This document shows positions 34,899 through 46,813 of a stretch of 64,000 nucleotides of DNA, in pieces (positions within the stretch are counted from its first letter, which is position 1; the number at the start of each line of letters is the position of its first letter). The position numbers and the translations under genes are program-made. The notes under the pieces were generated by a model that searched no databases, was not told where the DNA came from, and worked only from the letters and a program-made list of their open reading frames with translations. The DNA is from Mucor racemosus (lineage: Eukaryota; Mucoromycota; Mucoromycetes; Mucorales; Mucoraceae): contig JAPEHQ010000002.1 in the NCBI GenBank assembly GCA_027405735.1, forward strand, positions 2,864,501 to 2,928,500, given 5' to 3'.

Positions 34899-36480
34899 TT
34901 AAAAGAATTGATTTTGGTGATCAAGCATAGTATTTGTATTATTAGGAGAAGTAGCAGTGTTATTAAAAACCATTTCGTTTGGCATTAATGGCGATGTTTT
35001 GTTATTCATAGCTTGAGCCTGATAATTAGCAGCAGATGCAATCAATGGAAGCAATTCTGGTGGTAAATTGTTCAACTGAACACCAATATTTTGAAGTAAC
35101 GAATATACATCTCCTTGCTGAGCAGGAGTAGCAGTAGCAGGATTAGGTTGATCTAAACTTGCTAATGATGAATTAGATGAAGAATGTACAAGACCAGGAG
35201 AGGATGACATGTAATTAAAATAGGAAGTAGATGTTGTGGTCATAGGATTAGGAGTAGGAAGAGATGTACCATAAAAGTTTACATCTGGGTTATCATAATC
35301 ATGACTAGGCAGAGAACTTGACAGTAATGATTGATGATGATGTTGTAAATGTGTTGGTGTCGTAGGTTGAGGTGTGGGTGTTATTTGGCGGGCTTGCTTT
35401 TGGATGCTACGGCGTTGACGTTTGATTTGAGAGGGACGGGTAGGAATAGCTTGCATTCTACTTGTGTTGGGTAATGAGCTTGATAATGAAGCTTCCTTTC
35501 TAGGTGGTGTTGAGGTTGAAGTAGCAATAGCGGTAGTTGTTGTAGTAGTAGTAGATGATGAAGCGGAGCCAGCAGCACCTCTATTTCTTTTCTTGATAAC
35601 ATCTGTCTTGAGACTAAGTGGTCTTACGACACCATGAAGTTTTAAAAATAGACCACAAGCATTACAAAGTGGGTTTCCACTAGGATCTCTACGCCAAAGT
35701 GGTGTAGTTTTAGTAGAACAATTGTAACATTGAGTTTGACCATTTTGTTGAGGTTTCTGATGATGATTGTCTTCTTCAATGGATGAAACTGAGGGAGATG
35801 GTGAATGAGCATATTCAAAATGGTTGTTAACTGGAGCGGTTACATTATCAATAGAAGCAGTAGACGTAGTGGATGTATTCATATCTGTAAATTGACCAGC
35901 ATTTGAAACAGGATTATAATACATGTTTAACATGTCTTCAAAACTAACAGCACCCATATTCAAAGCAGGAGGATCATTACCAAAGAAAAATGTAGATGAA
36001 GATGTTGGTGAATGATATGATTCACTATAGCTCACGGGATCTTCATTATAGTTTACAGGGATATTGATACTACCAGTCTTCTATACAATTTGAATTTATA
36101 AATAAGCAACTGATGATAAGTGTTTGGTTAACTATTTTATAATTTACCATTGGTGGTGATTTAGAAATTATAGGTCTATTTTCTATTTCAGCATCCGCAT
36201 TCATGGGTTCCGAGGATACATGCACATCCTTCTTTAAGGTCATTGCCATCATACGCCATGTTAAGTTTTCTAATCTGGATCCGTTGGGTAATGTATCTTT
36301 AGCTTTTGTATACATTCTCCAAACTTGACTTGATAAAGGGTCTTTTTTCTTTTCTTCTTGGTCTACTTGATCATCCCCCATCTCTTGATCATCTTCAGGA
36401 AATAGATTACATGCTAATACTTGATCAGCCATACGAGTTGTAATTGATGCATTGGACTTTTTCCCATTCATTGGTAGCAT
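34899..36480 (-). CDS. GATA zinc-finger transcription factor, NIT2/AreA type
   Basis: AreA/NIT2 factors switch on genes for secondary nitrogen sources. The 504-residue product has, near residues 48-82, [18 protein letters not shown] then [11 protein letters not shown], the short conserved N-terminal block (DUF1752) found in AreA-like regulators. One GATA finger lies at about residues 229-253: CYNC, an 18-residue loop with [11 protein letters not shown], then CNAC, followed by [20 protein letters not shown] and a basic KKRNRG. The 18-residue loop is the AreA/animal type, unlike the 17-residue loop with different spacing seen in blue-light factors. The rest is Ser/Thr/Gln-rich, as in activation regions. 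Exon 1 is 36148-36480 and exon 2 is 34899-36080. The gene is preceded by 1.2 kb without genes that holds several GATA sites. I did not see the C-terminal [16 protein letters not shown] repressor-binding tail of Aspergillus AreA, so strict orthology is not claimed. Confidence 0.9.
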
Positions 36481-37720
36481 TATTTAGGGTTTTATGTACT
36501 TGGATTATGTTATTTACAAAATAAAGAGAAGAAAGAAGAGAGAAAGATGCAAAATTCAATCAAGATTTACGCTTCTTATGAAGAAACTAAGGCACCCTGA
36601 ACTGATTCAATAGCCGATATCTATTGAATTACTCAATATGGCAATCCCTTTGTATAAAATAATGTCACTGGTGCAGACGAAGCTATATGATGTGTGTTTT
36701 TATAAAAAGATCTGAACATGTTTCGCCTGAAGTTTTAAGAAGGAGATCGTCATTTTGTATAGCTTTCCCCATTTAAAAAGACGATGATTTTCATATACAT
36801 CGATTTTAAAGTATTTTAGTTTAACATATAGTTTAAAATTTCATATGTAAATAAAATTATTACGGAGAAAATCAAGGTGTACGTTACATTAGTTTTTTTT
36901 TTTCCCGTATCCTTCATCATACAAAAAAATCTATTAAATCCGGATTTGTGTACTCATATATAACGATTGGCTGAAATCAAACAAATGCTGTTACATGATT
37001 GGAGGAGGCTTTATTTTACTGTGTGATCCTTTTTTAATTGAAATACTTAAAAAAACCTTGTCATTATTTATATAGAAACAACTTTATAGGACATGTTTGA
37101 CCAATCACTTGTTAAAATAACTTGATAAAGAATATTTCCTTATCTGAAACAAAAATCAGACAAAAAAACAAATTGTATAACTGACCTTATAATGTAAAGA
37201 ATAAATATTTGTATATTGTAAATGTAAATACGGCACATTTTACGTTATAAATCCAGGCTTTTAATCAAATTAGGAAGGTGAAATCAAATCAGCTCTATTT
37301 TAGACATAAAACTAGTCTTTATCTTATCCTTTACAAAAGGGCCTTGATCCAAAATGTGTTACCATGCAATGTTTTTGTTACCATGGCGACTGATTCTGTA
37401 GATTTTCTTCAGGACAAATGCTGATTTATTCGTCTAAAACAAAGAAACCATGATGCCGAGGAATGAATTAACGTCCTGTGATCAATTCAACTATAAATTA
37501 TGATTACGGTTTATCCCGTTGAGGCGTGTGCGACAATTCCCACTATGAAAAGGAGATCTCCACACATTAGAATTTATCGTTATCTCTTTATTACTTGATA
37601 TGGCTAATCATGGTTTTTTCTTTTTACATTCCCTTTTTTTTTATTTAATGATTATGTAATGTATATAAAATATTAAGTGCGTTGTTATTGTTGTTGTTAT
37701 TGTTGTTGTTGATTGTATAT
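36481..37720. promoter_or_regulatory. Long upstream region of the GATA factor gene, with GATA motifs
   Basis: 1.24 kb without a gene between the GATA factor start and the MCM4 3' end. HGATAR-type sites occur at 37,123-37,129 (TTGATAAA), 37,140-37,145 (TTATCT) and as a pair in 37,318-37,330 (TTTATCTTATCCT). A TTG-repeat microsatellite (37,680-37,712) lies next to the MCM4 stop codon. Confidence 0.45.
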
Positions 37721-40595
37721 TTAAGCATCAGCACTTGCTGTTAAAATACGAATAGCTCGTTTACGACCTTCTCCTGAAATATTAATTACATTTTGATCTT
37801 GTAATGACTTTAAAACTTCTTCAAATGTTCTATTATCCACAGGCTATAATGAAAGATATTAGTTATTATATGTCTCAAATTATAAGATATAGAATTTAAG
37901 ATATTTACCACTTGACTTTGTTCATTGAAATCTTTGAATAATTTAGCAAAATCAACACGTCCATTGGAATAAGATGACAATTTAGAAAGTAACGCTTCTT
38001 TGATGCTGTTTTGAAGATTACGTTCATGTGATGCTGTACCTGATAAAATAAGATCCATATCGATACGACCAGTCTTTGGATCAGTTGCGTATTCCTTGAT
38101 AGCTTCACGTAAAAGTCGAGATGCTTCTGTTACATCCAAAACATCTACAGTATGAGACATTCTCATTCTGGCATGTGCTTCAGCCATACGAATCATAGAT
38201 TCTAATTGACGAGTGGTAGCTGTTACACGCTTTTCGGATCCACCACGATCTTGACCTTGTTTACGGAGTTCAACATAACAATCAACTAATTTAGATCCTG
38301 CTTCTTCACTCAAAACAGGCTGTACCTTCTCTCTTGCATACGAAATGTATTTAGTTAATAATTCTACAGTGACAATATCACTACCGCCTGATAATGGATT
38401 ATCTTCCATATAAAGTGCGACTAAATGTTTAGCAAGACGACGATCAGAATCTTCATCTACACGATCCAAGATTAAATATAATAGATCAAATCTGGACAAA
38501 AGTGGAGGTGGTAAATCGAGATTAGCAGGTACAGACAAGTTCTTGTTCCATCTTGATCCAATAGGATTAGCTGAAGCACAGATAGATGTTCTGGCATTAA
38601 GTGTAGTAATGATACCAGCTTTAGCAACAGAAATTGTTTGTTGTTCCATAACTTCGTGTAATACAGATCGAGTAGAATCAGACATTTTATCAAATTCATC
38701 AATACAACAAACACCACCATCACTAAGTACAAGTGCACCACTTTCCAATACCAATTGACGAGAATCGGGATCTCTAGTGATGTAGGCTGTCAAACCAACA
38801 GCAGAAGAACCTTTACCGGATGTATAAACACCACGAGGAGCGATTTTATGCACATATTGCAAGATTTGTGATTTACTGGTACCTGGGTCACCAACAAGTA
38901 AAACATTGATATCTCCTCTGAAATGAGGTGCTCCCGATTTCTTGAAAGTTTTATGAGTACCACCAAACAATTGCAACAAAATACCCTTCTTTACATCATC
39001 CAATTCATAAATACTAGGTGCGAGTGATCGAGCTAAGGTATCGTATAAATTGCTGCGTTGACTCAATGCGATAATTTCTTGTTCATCATTATTTGAAACA
39101 ACTTGAATTTCATCACTTTCCTCATAACTATAATTTCATAATATGAATAAGCATATATCCTGTTAAATAAAGATTAAGAATACTTACGCTTCAGGGCCAA
39201 ATTCAGAACGGAAATTCTTATCCATTTGCATACGCTTTTTATCAGTACGCTTAATATGAACAACATCCAAATAAGTTCTAAACAAAGAACGAATAGTTCT
39301 TTGCTTGGGATTGACTCTGACAGGAACACCACGGAAAATACCTGTAACTTCTAATCTATCACCTGGCTTACCAACGTCAACCAAATCATCGTACATACAC
39401 ATAGATACAGTTTGAGGGGTTTGACCATCAGGAACAACATCAGGAGTTTCTTGAATTCTAGCAACTTGCTTGTCAGAGAATAAACAACGATTGTGTACCA
39501 AAGTCATTGAGTTTTCTGAATCACAAGATTCTCTGCCACAACGAGTAGGTTCTAAAATTCTACCACGATCAACATTTACAGTAACTGTGTAATCACAAAT
39601 CAAACAACGGAAAAATGCCTCCTTCATGTCAGGAATAATGGGCGAAGCACGAATCATCAAACCCTTGATAGTAATCAATTGGTCGACATCTAATAAATAA
39701 ACAAAAAAAAATGTCAATGCCATTCCACTATTGATCATTAGCTTTAAATCTTACTTTGAGGGTCTAATTCTCTCATGTTGACACTATCAGACAAGTTGAA
39801 AGGACGAATCTATAATCAAAAAAAGTCAAACCATCAGATCATTAAACCAAAATCCATAAAAAAAAAACAAACCTTCAATTGAAGTCTACCAAAATCAGTA
39901 TTAGGAAACAAACCCATATAGAATTCAGTAATTGTGTGATCCATCAATGGAATAATTTCTTGAGGATATTTCACGAGTTGATTATACAATTTATGTGTTT
40001 CACTATATGCTCTCAAATTGCGACAGTCCAAATTAACATTAGTGGCGTTTGTATCGTAGATATGTGTCAACAACAAGGGATAGAAAGGTCGTTGATCCTC
40101 ATCTGTAACTAATTCGAGATCTTTACGCTTACGATGAGCCAAAGTAAAGTTGTTGAGGAAATTACGGAAACTAGTCATAGCTTCATGAATATTGACAGTA
40201 GTACCCCAAATAAGTCTTACAGAGAGAGAGGGATCGCTTTCTTGGGTATCCATATTTTGCAAAGAAGATAAAGGACGAGCACCAGGTGTTTGAGGTGCAT
40301 AGGGTGTACGCACAAATGTTGTATTGGTACGAGGTGTACGAGGTGAATCATAGCCTGAACGCAATGGAGTAGAGGGATAGGCTAATGGTGAAGTAGCTCC
40401 AATATCATCGCCTAATAATGTTGATGATAATTCGGAACGTCTGTTTCTCATACGTGATGGTGAACCAGGAGTACGAGCATAGAATCCAGGAGAACTGGGC
40501 TCTATCTGAGATGAGAGCATGTCAGTACGACGACCATAATAACGTCCAGGTGTATCAGGAATGTTGTCTGATGGTATTTGATTATGGCTACTCAT
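37721..40595 (-). CDS. MCM4: DNA replication licensing factor MCM4
   Basis: MCM4 is one of six subunits of the MCM2-7 replicative helicase. The 873-residue product comes from five exons (39873-40595, 39755-39809, 39188-39689, 37909-39127, 37721-37843), all joining in frame. It has an N-terminal tail rich in SP/TP sites (TPGRYYGRR, SPRTPRTN), typical MCM4 targets of CDK and DDK; the N-terminal oligonucleotide-binding domain with a zinc site (CLICDY...CGRESC); and the MCM box with Walker A GDPGTSKSQ, Walker B CCIDEFDKM and arginine finger LSRFDL. The ending ISGEGRKRAIRIL is the MCM4 winged-helix pattern. MCM4 is separated from other MCMs by GMALTF-independent features such as IRPFNLSDSVNMRELDP and the TP-rich tail. 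A single GCGCGT (40,656-40,661), close to a cell-cycle MCB box, lies about 60 bp upstream of the start. Confidence 0.96.
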
Positions 40596-41271
40596 TTTTT
40601 TTCTAAAATCAATCGAAAAAGGGAAGAGATTTGTTGTTTAAAAATTGTTTTACAAGCGCGTCAACGTGTTTTTCGTTCATGGTGTGGCTTGGTCTAGTTG
40701 TGGAAGCAGTTACTGTCCTACAAAAAAAGGGCTTGGATTATCATCATTTGAACAATGGTTGAGCTGCAGCAAAGCTTTTCTTTATATCAGCACATATAAA
40801 GAATCAAATATGGAATATACTTGATCCCCATTAATGAATCTGCCATATAACCATATTTCATCCCATCATTTTTATCCAAAAATAAAGTCAATTTCAAATC
40901 ATTTGGACGCAATTTCCAAGGTACGAAACCCTCTTTTTCATTGGATTTGATTCATTAAAAATCACTTGTATCGAATGAAATTACTTTAAGCGTACTAAAC
41001 TACTATAAAAATTATACAAAAACGCAAAATATCTAAAATATTTAAAGAAAAACATATCAATAAATATAATCTGTGTGCATTTACCACTATAAAAGCTAAA
41101 ATCATACTTTTAAAGGATTGTTTTAGATACTTTCAAGCATTTTTAGAAGCGCTAATTGCGTTCAAACCATTTTTTTGATTAAGTAGTATCTTCCTGTATT
41201 TTTTTCTTTAATTTTTAGGGACAAAAAAAACATACTCAAAATCGACCACAAAACCCTTGCAACCACTCATG
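40596..41271. other. MCM4 upstream region, then AT-rich repeat-like DNA
   Basis: The first 200 bp should hold the MCM4 promoter. From about 40,930 the sequence has long A/T tracts like those after the LINE at 46,958-47,400. Together these two flanks form the pre-insertion sequence of the LINE. Confidence 0.45.
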
Positions 41272-41285
41272 AAAATCGCTCCAAC

Positions 41286-42863
41286 ATGGCTTTCTCCGCT
41301 AAAGATCAGTTTTTAATGCGAGAATCTACCTCACAGGGTAGATCAACGTTGGATTCTAGCCATAATCCAAGCAACAAACCATTTACATATCAGTCTTTTA
41401 CAGATGCAATCAAATTTCAAAAACGACACGCATTCAATGTTACTCCAGATGTGGATAATACGGAATGTTTTAAAACCTTAACATCCAACTCGACTTTCAT
41501 TGAAGCGAAGGAAAAAAACTCTATCGTCATTGATTGTTCTCAATTCCTTGGAATGGTGTTCAAAGATAAGACCCTCTTAGGTATCATGAGAGAGCAATAT
41601 CCCAACAGCTTAGGTATGAAACCAAGAATTATTGGAAAGAACAAGCGAAAAGTTGTCGAACTTAGCTTCTCTACTGAAAAGGAATGCAAAGATGCGCTTT
41701 TAAAGGAATTTGTAGTGGAAGGTAAAGCTATTGAAGTTAGTAAAACCTTGACGAGTACATCTCAAGTAATTCGGGTTGGAATTACTGAGATCCCTCTTGA
41801 TGATGAGGATGCGTTGATGGAATCTCTTGTCAAGACATTTGAAAGATACGGCGATATCCTGAACATTGGATTGACGAAGGTGGAGGATCATGATTGGTTT
41901 ACTGGCCGAGGCTTTGTCACTCTTAACAGGGATAAATTAAAAAATTATGCAGCTGACCTTACTCCTCAGGTACAGCTTATTGGCTATGAGGGAACAGCCC
42001 TTCACCTAGTATGGTCAAACATGAAGCCCATTTGTCCTGAGTGTCATTCGGATGATCACATCAAGTATGATTGCCCCAAGAAGCAGCGAAAACTTTGCCA
42101 TCGATGCAGGAGCCCTAACCATTTACAGGCCGACTGTCCAGCTGCTCCCTGGAACAAAAAGGACCTTAGAAACAAGGAAACTTCCAAGTATCAAGATTTG
42201 AATGACAATGGTGATATAAACCAAGCTAAATCTAGTGGCATGGAAGTTAATCTATTGGATGCGTTGAAAGGAGGTAATCCTAATGCAAAATTCACTTCTA
42301 ACAATACTTTTGAAGTGTTAGCTGCCTCGGTAGAGGAACAGAATGAAGAAACCAGGAACATTGTGGAAGAAGAAAACATGGAAGATGTTGTCACTGAATC
42401 AGCTAAAGGCACTGAAGCCGAAACTAATGAAGAAAATACTGTGATTGGAACCAGGGAGGAAGATGTCGCTTCAGAATTGAATGAAGGGAACTTCGAACCT
42501 AATATCAATGAGGATGACAATGTCGGGGTGCAAATTAATCAAGAAGGGGAAAAGCAAATTCAACATGCTAAGAAGAATATTGCTTCGACTTCGAGGGCAC
42601 CAAGATTGCTGAGATCAAGCCAATCTTCGGACACCGCAAATAGAGGTTTAAACTCAACTACAAGTAAGGATCAACTCAAGCCGTCTAAGATCAACACATC
42701 CAAGAGACGTCTGAATGATGCTATATCTCCTGGATCGGTTGAGCCTACCACGCCTCAGAAAAAGGGCACCAATGATAGCAAAGTAATAAAAGCAACGGAA
42801 GACATATTTGTGTCTCCAGTAGGTGCTAGCAATGAAGAAGAAATATCTGAACATTCAGATTAA
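41286..42863 (+). CDS. LINE ORF1 protein, gag-like with two CCHC zinc knuckles
   Basis: ORF1 proteins coat the element RNA and act as nucleic-acid chaperones. The 525-residue frame has an N-terminal region without known motifs, an RRM-like segment at about 155-240 (VIRVGITEIPLDDEDALMES ... GRGFVTLNR), and two CX2CX4HX4C knuckles: CPECHSDDHIKYDC and CHRCRSPNHLQADC, at about residues 249-285. The C-terminal 230 residues are acidic and Ser/Asn/Glu-rich, ending in a basic KRR patch followed by more acidic sequence. No stop or frameshift interrupts it. The ATG lies immediately after the target-site duplication. Confidence 0.9.
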   Translation: MAFSAKDQFLMRESTSQGRSTLDSSHNPSNKPFTYQSFTDAIKFQKRHAFNVTPDVDNTECFKTLTSNSTFIEAKEKNSIVIDCSQFLGMVFKDKTLLGIMREQYPNSLGMKPRIIGKNKRKVVELSFSTEKECKDALLKEFVVEGKAIEVSKTLTSTSQVIRVGITEIPLDDEDALMESLVKTFERYGDILNIGLTKVEDHDWFTGRGFVTLNRDKLKNYAADLTPQVQLIGYEGTALHLVWSNMKPICPECHSDDHIKYDCPKKQRKLCHRCRSPNHLQADCPAAPWNKKDLRNKETSKYQDLNDNGDINQAKSSGMEVNLLDALKGGNPNAKFTSNNTFEVLAASVEEQNEETRNIVEEENMEDVVTESAKGTEAETNEENTVIGTREEDVASELNEGNFEPNINEDDNVGVQINQEGEKQIQHAKKNIASTSRAPRLLRSSQSSDTANRGLNSTTSKDQLKPSKINTSKRRLNDAISPGSVEPTTPQKKGTNDSKVIKATEDIFVSPVGASNEEEISEHSD

Positions 42864-42892
42864 TTTCTGATCTATAAATATCAACAATACTT

Positions 42893-45800
42893 ATGAATAA
42901 TACCAAATATGTTAACATCAATATAGGCTCTGTCAACTGCAGAAGTCTATACAAACAATCTCAACAATCAACTACAGACGACTTTATAGCTATGTTAAAG
43001 AACAAGAAATTAAATATCCTACTATGTCAGGAAACCAACATACCAAATCACTCGTTTGAAGAAATAATCAACAATATGGAAATCAAATTTAAATATCACC
43101 AAGAAATATGGACTGAACACTGTTCCATCATTAATTTTAACAATGCAATTAACCTTGAGAAAATCAAGATATCTACAGATGGAAGAATGATTTTATCCAA
43201 ACTTACCTTTGTAGACAATCCTACGACACCATTTTACATCATGAACATTTATGCACACTCTGGACATGTTCAAAGACAAGAGAGGAATAATCTTTTTAAA
43301 GATATAGTTAACATACTTTTATCTATTCCAGAGATTCTTCCACATTTGATTATGGCAGGGGACTTTAATTACAGTTTTGATAGTGGTAGCAGACATGGAT
43401 CCAGAATACGTAAAAGCAAGGAGTTAGTCCAATTTATGGCGGGATATATGAAAGACTGTATGAACCAAGAAGGAGAAGGATATGGGCCTACATGTAGACA
43501 GAATAGACAAGGACGTATCTCTCTCTCGACTATAGATTACATGTTTGCCGGGAAGGAGCTCTTTCAAAGGATGAATGGTGGAGATGTAGAATTTTTCGGT
43601 CAGGAATTTACCGATCATGCACTACTTACCAAGACCTTAACTATAGAAATGTATAACTGTGGAAAAGGTATATGGAGAGCCAATCCTTACCTATGTAAGA
43701 ACAAAAGATATGTTAGCATTTTGAATAGAGAAATAGAAAACTACGTTCAAAACAAGCTAAATCCTGAACTGTCAACTCAAGACCAATGGGATTGTCTTAA
43801 GAATATGGTCAAAAAAGTTACAACTAATTTCTGTCGCACTACCAACCAAATCAGAGAGACAACACTGAAGAAACTAAACAGTGAGAGGAACCGTATCTTG
43901 AGGTTATACCGTGATAATAAAGAATGTCTGAATATACTACTGCCTGATATTGAAACACAAATTTCAAAATTACAAAAGGAAAAGACAGACATTGCAAGGT
44001 TGAGATCAGGAAAGTATTGGATGGAGAACAACGAAAACTCGCCGTCATATATCAAAAGAACCATTGACCAGCGAAGAGAAGCTCGTACCCTCAATATGAT
44101 CAAACACCCGGATACTAGAACTGATTGCAATGATAAGGATTCTAAGATTGGAGCAGCAGAATCTTTTTACTCTAAGTTGTACACTGAAGAAAGAATAGAT
44201 ATTAACTGTTTAGATGCAATACTGAACCACATTAACAAATCCATCTCTAAAGAGGAAACTGAGGAAATTACACAAGACATATCTTTTGAAGAGATCAAAC
44301 AAGGTGCAAAACGAAGTCCACGTAAAAGTAGCCCTGGTTTGGATGGATTGCCATATGAAATTCTCAATATTGTAATGATTCACCCAAGATGTAAAGAAAT
44401 TGTCGAAAAGGTGTACAATGATGCATTGAAATATGGAATTATTCCTAAATCTTGGCAACAGGCATGTATTATCCTACTACCAAAGAAAGGCGATTTGTCA
44501 GATTTGTCAAACTGGAGGCCGATTTCTCTAATCAATACCGACTGCAAAGTGTTTACTAGGATTCTGAACTCCAGACTCATGGGAATAGCTTCACAGCTGA
44601 TTAATAACTTCCAAACAGGATTCATGCCACAAAGATTTATTGGAGATCAAGGGTTTTCATTAAACCTCATGATTGAAAACTCAAAAGTATGCAAAGGTTT
44701 GAATAAATCCGAGTTCACTGAATATGTTGGTATAATGCTAGACAACCATAAAGCCTATGATAGAGTTCATCCATACTATCTGACCAAGGTCCTAGAAAAA
44801 TTTGGTATCCCTGAGTCCATCATTCAATGCATCCAAAATCTGTTCTTCAACAATGAAATATTCGTCAATGTCAATGGTTTTCTAACAAATCCAATTAAAC
44901 AAAAACGAGGCCTAAGACAAGGTGATGCTATTTCACCTCTTCTTTTTAATTTTGCGATAGAGCCATTTCTACTCTCTATCCTTAATAATGAAGCTGTAAC
45001 TGGGTACACTATGCAATCAACTAAACCAAGCAGTCAAAATTCTATGAACATGGTTTCTCCAAAACCAATTAAGCTACTAGCCTATGCTGATGATATACTA
45101 ATTTTTGCAAAAAACAAAGCTGAATATTTGGCAATTGAAGATTGCTTGAAAGGATATAGCAAGGCGTCAAATTCTAAAATCAACTTAGATAAGTCGGTCG
45201 CGTTTCCCCTCCATGGCAGTAAGATGGTGGGTCATAAAGGTGCAGAATTACGGAACTATATCACAAACAATCAACGGATGAAATGGTTTGATAATTCAAG
45301 TACAGGCTATCTTAAATATCTAGGCTACCCTCTCTGGTTCAACAATCAACAAAGAGATACCTTTGTGGACAACATTAGTGGAAAAATTCAAGCAACTGTC
45401 AACTTTTATAAAGAAAGAAAGATATCAGTATATGGTCGAGCAACTGTGGCCAACACAATGATACTATCAAAACTGTGGCATGTCCTAAGACTAACCAACC
45501 TACCAAAGGTGGTTACTTCAAGATTGAATTCCATTATCTATCAATATATTGTTGATGACAGACGAATCCAAGTGAAGAAGGATGTCTTCTATCTGCCAAA
45601 AAACGAAGGGGGATTAGGCCTGCTAAACATATCAGTGCAACAGAAGATGCTACAACTTAGATACATCAATGCGTTACTTAGTGTGAGTGGAACTCCAAAT
45701 CCAGTACCTAGCCATTTATATAGCTTGATGGTATTTGCCCTTCAAAATGGATGTGATACACCTCACCATGAAGTGCCTCTTCTGTTTCCTGAATCTCGTT

Positions 45801-46813
45801 ACAAAAGTTCATTTACTGGTTTACACTCCTTTCACAACATCTTCGAAGCTATAGACTCTTGTATAGAACAATGCAAACCGGATGCTGAAAAAATAAAAAT
45901 ATCACCTAAAATACTTCTCTCGCTGCCGTTCACCACCATATGCAACAAGGAACAACTCAATAATGAATTAATAAATATAAATACTGCCACAATCAAACAA
46001 AGCAAGGTACAAGACTTCTTTCAATACACTCCTTTGACAAAATCCATAATCTACAAACCAAGACAAGAATGCAAAAAACCTAAAGTGTTATCAAAAATCA
46101 TTCGACTTGAAAGAGAACAACACATTAAATACAATCATTTTTTCCAACAATACATGGAAAACAATTCCATAGAAAATTTTTTTGAAGAATCAAATGATTT
46201 ATCAGAATACTCTAAACTAATACAAGATGTCAACAAGAAGCCATTGCTGGATCAGAAGAAAAAACGTATAAGATACATCCTAAATCAAGGCATTCCTTTA
46301 ATAATACCAAAAGGTTACAACAATAATATATCCAAAAAACAATGGACAGAATTTTACAAGACAAATATGCATCACACAGCAAGAAACCTTTGGTTTAAAG
46401 TTATCCATGACAGAATACCATCCAAGTCCTTTCTTTACAACATGCAAATGAAAGATATTGATTCAGACAAATGCCACCTATGCAATCTTAGAGAAGACAG
46501 TATGCATCTGTTGATCTCGTGTGTACACAAAAAAGATATATGGCAGGAAATTTTCAACAAGTTTCTTGGGTACCCAAGAGTGGTAAATCCTCAACAGACT
46601 TATCATGACTTCAAAAATTTAAAACTGTCCAGATACTATATATACAATTTAGACATACACATCAACATATACGACATTTTCTCAACGATAACACGCCTTA
46701 TATGGTTTCATCACTTCAATCATGTGCTCAACTCAGTGCCATTTAACAGCACAATAGTCTCAAAGAAAATATGCTCAGAGCTATATAGAATGTCTAATAT
46801 GAATGACTTGTAG
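42893..46813 (+). CDS. LINE ORF2 protein, endonuclease and reverse transcriptase
   Basis: ORF2 nicks the target DNA and primes reverse transcription from the nick. The 1,306-residue frame has an N-terminal APE-type endonuclease (about 1-245): NIGSVNCRSL, LCQETNIP, NIYAHSG, MAGDFNYSFD, STIDYMFA and DHALL. The reverse transcriptase (about 470-790) contains NWRPISLINTDCK, QTGFMPQRF, LDNHKAYDRV, GLRQGDAISPLLFN and the catalytic YADDILIFA; the thumb segment GYLKYLGYPL follows. Near the C-terminus is a zf-RVT-like CHLC...HLLISC motif (about residue 1,200). The frame is open throughout and all catalytic residues I know for these domains are present. No RNase H domain was recognised. Confidence 0.95.
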   Translation: MNNTKYVNINIGSVNCRSLYKQSQQSTTDDFIAMLKNKKLNILLCQETNIPNHSFEEIINNMEIKFKYHQEIWTEHCSIINFNNAINLEKIKISTDGRMILSKLTFVDNPTTPFYIMNIYAHSGHVQRQERNNLFKDIVNILLSIPEILPHLIMAGDFNYSFDSGSRHGSRIRKSKELVQFMAGYMKDCMNQEGEGYGPTCRQNRQGRISLSTIDYMFAGKELFQRMNGGDVEFFGQEFTDHALLTKTLTIEMYNCGKGIWRANPYLCKNKRYVSILNREIENYVQNKLNPELSTQDQWDCLKNMVKKVTTNFCRTTNQIRETTLKKLNSERNRILRLYRDNKECLNILLPDIETQISKLQKEKTDIARLRSGKYWMENNENSPSYIKRTIDQRREARTLNMIKHPDTRTDCNDKDSKIGAAESFYSKLYTEERIDINCLDAILNHINKSISKEETEEITQDISFEEIKQGAKRSPRKSSPGLDGLPYEILNIVMIHPRCKEIVEKVYNDALKYGIIPKSWQQACIILLPKKGDLSDLSNWRPISLINTDCKVFTRILNSRLMGIASQLINNFQTGFMPQRFIGDQGFSLNLMIENSKVCKGLNKSEFTEYVGIMLDNHKAYDRVHPYYLTKVLEKFGIPESIIQCIQNLFFNNEIFVNVNGFLTNPIKQKRGLRQGDAISPLLFNFAIEPFLLSILNNEAVTGYTMQSTKPSSQNSMNMVSPKPIKLLAYADDILIFAKNKAEYLAIEDCLKGYSKASNSKINLDKSVAFPLHGSKMVGHKGAELRNYITNNQRMKWFDNSSTGYLKYLGYPLWFNNQQRDTFVDNISGKIQATVNFYKERKISVYGRATVANTMILSKLWHVLRLTNLPKVVTSRLNSIIYQYIVDDRRIQVKKDVFYLPKNEGGLGLLNISVQQKMLQLRYINALLSVSGTPNPVPSHLYSLMVFALQNGCDTPHHEVPLLFPESRYKSSFTGLHSFHNIFEAIDSCIEQCKPDAEKIKISPKILLSLPFTTICNKEQLNNELININTATIKQSKVQDFFQYTPLTKSIIYKPRQECKKPKVLSKIIRLEREQHIKYNHFFQQYMENNSIENFFEESNDLSEYSKLIQDVNKKPLLDQKKKRIRYILNQGIPLIIPKGYNNNISKKQWTEFYKTNMHHTARNLWFKVIHDRIPSKSFLYNMQMKDIDSDKCHLCNLREDSMHLLISCVHKKDIWQEIFNKFLGYPRVVNPQQTYHDFKNLKLSRYYIYNLDIHINIYDIFSTITRLIWFHHFNHVLNSVPFNSTIVSKKICSELYRMSNMNDL

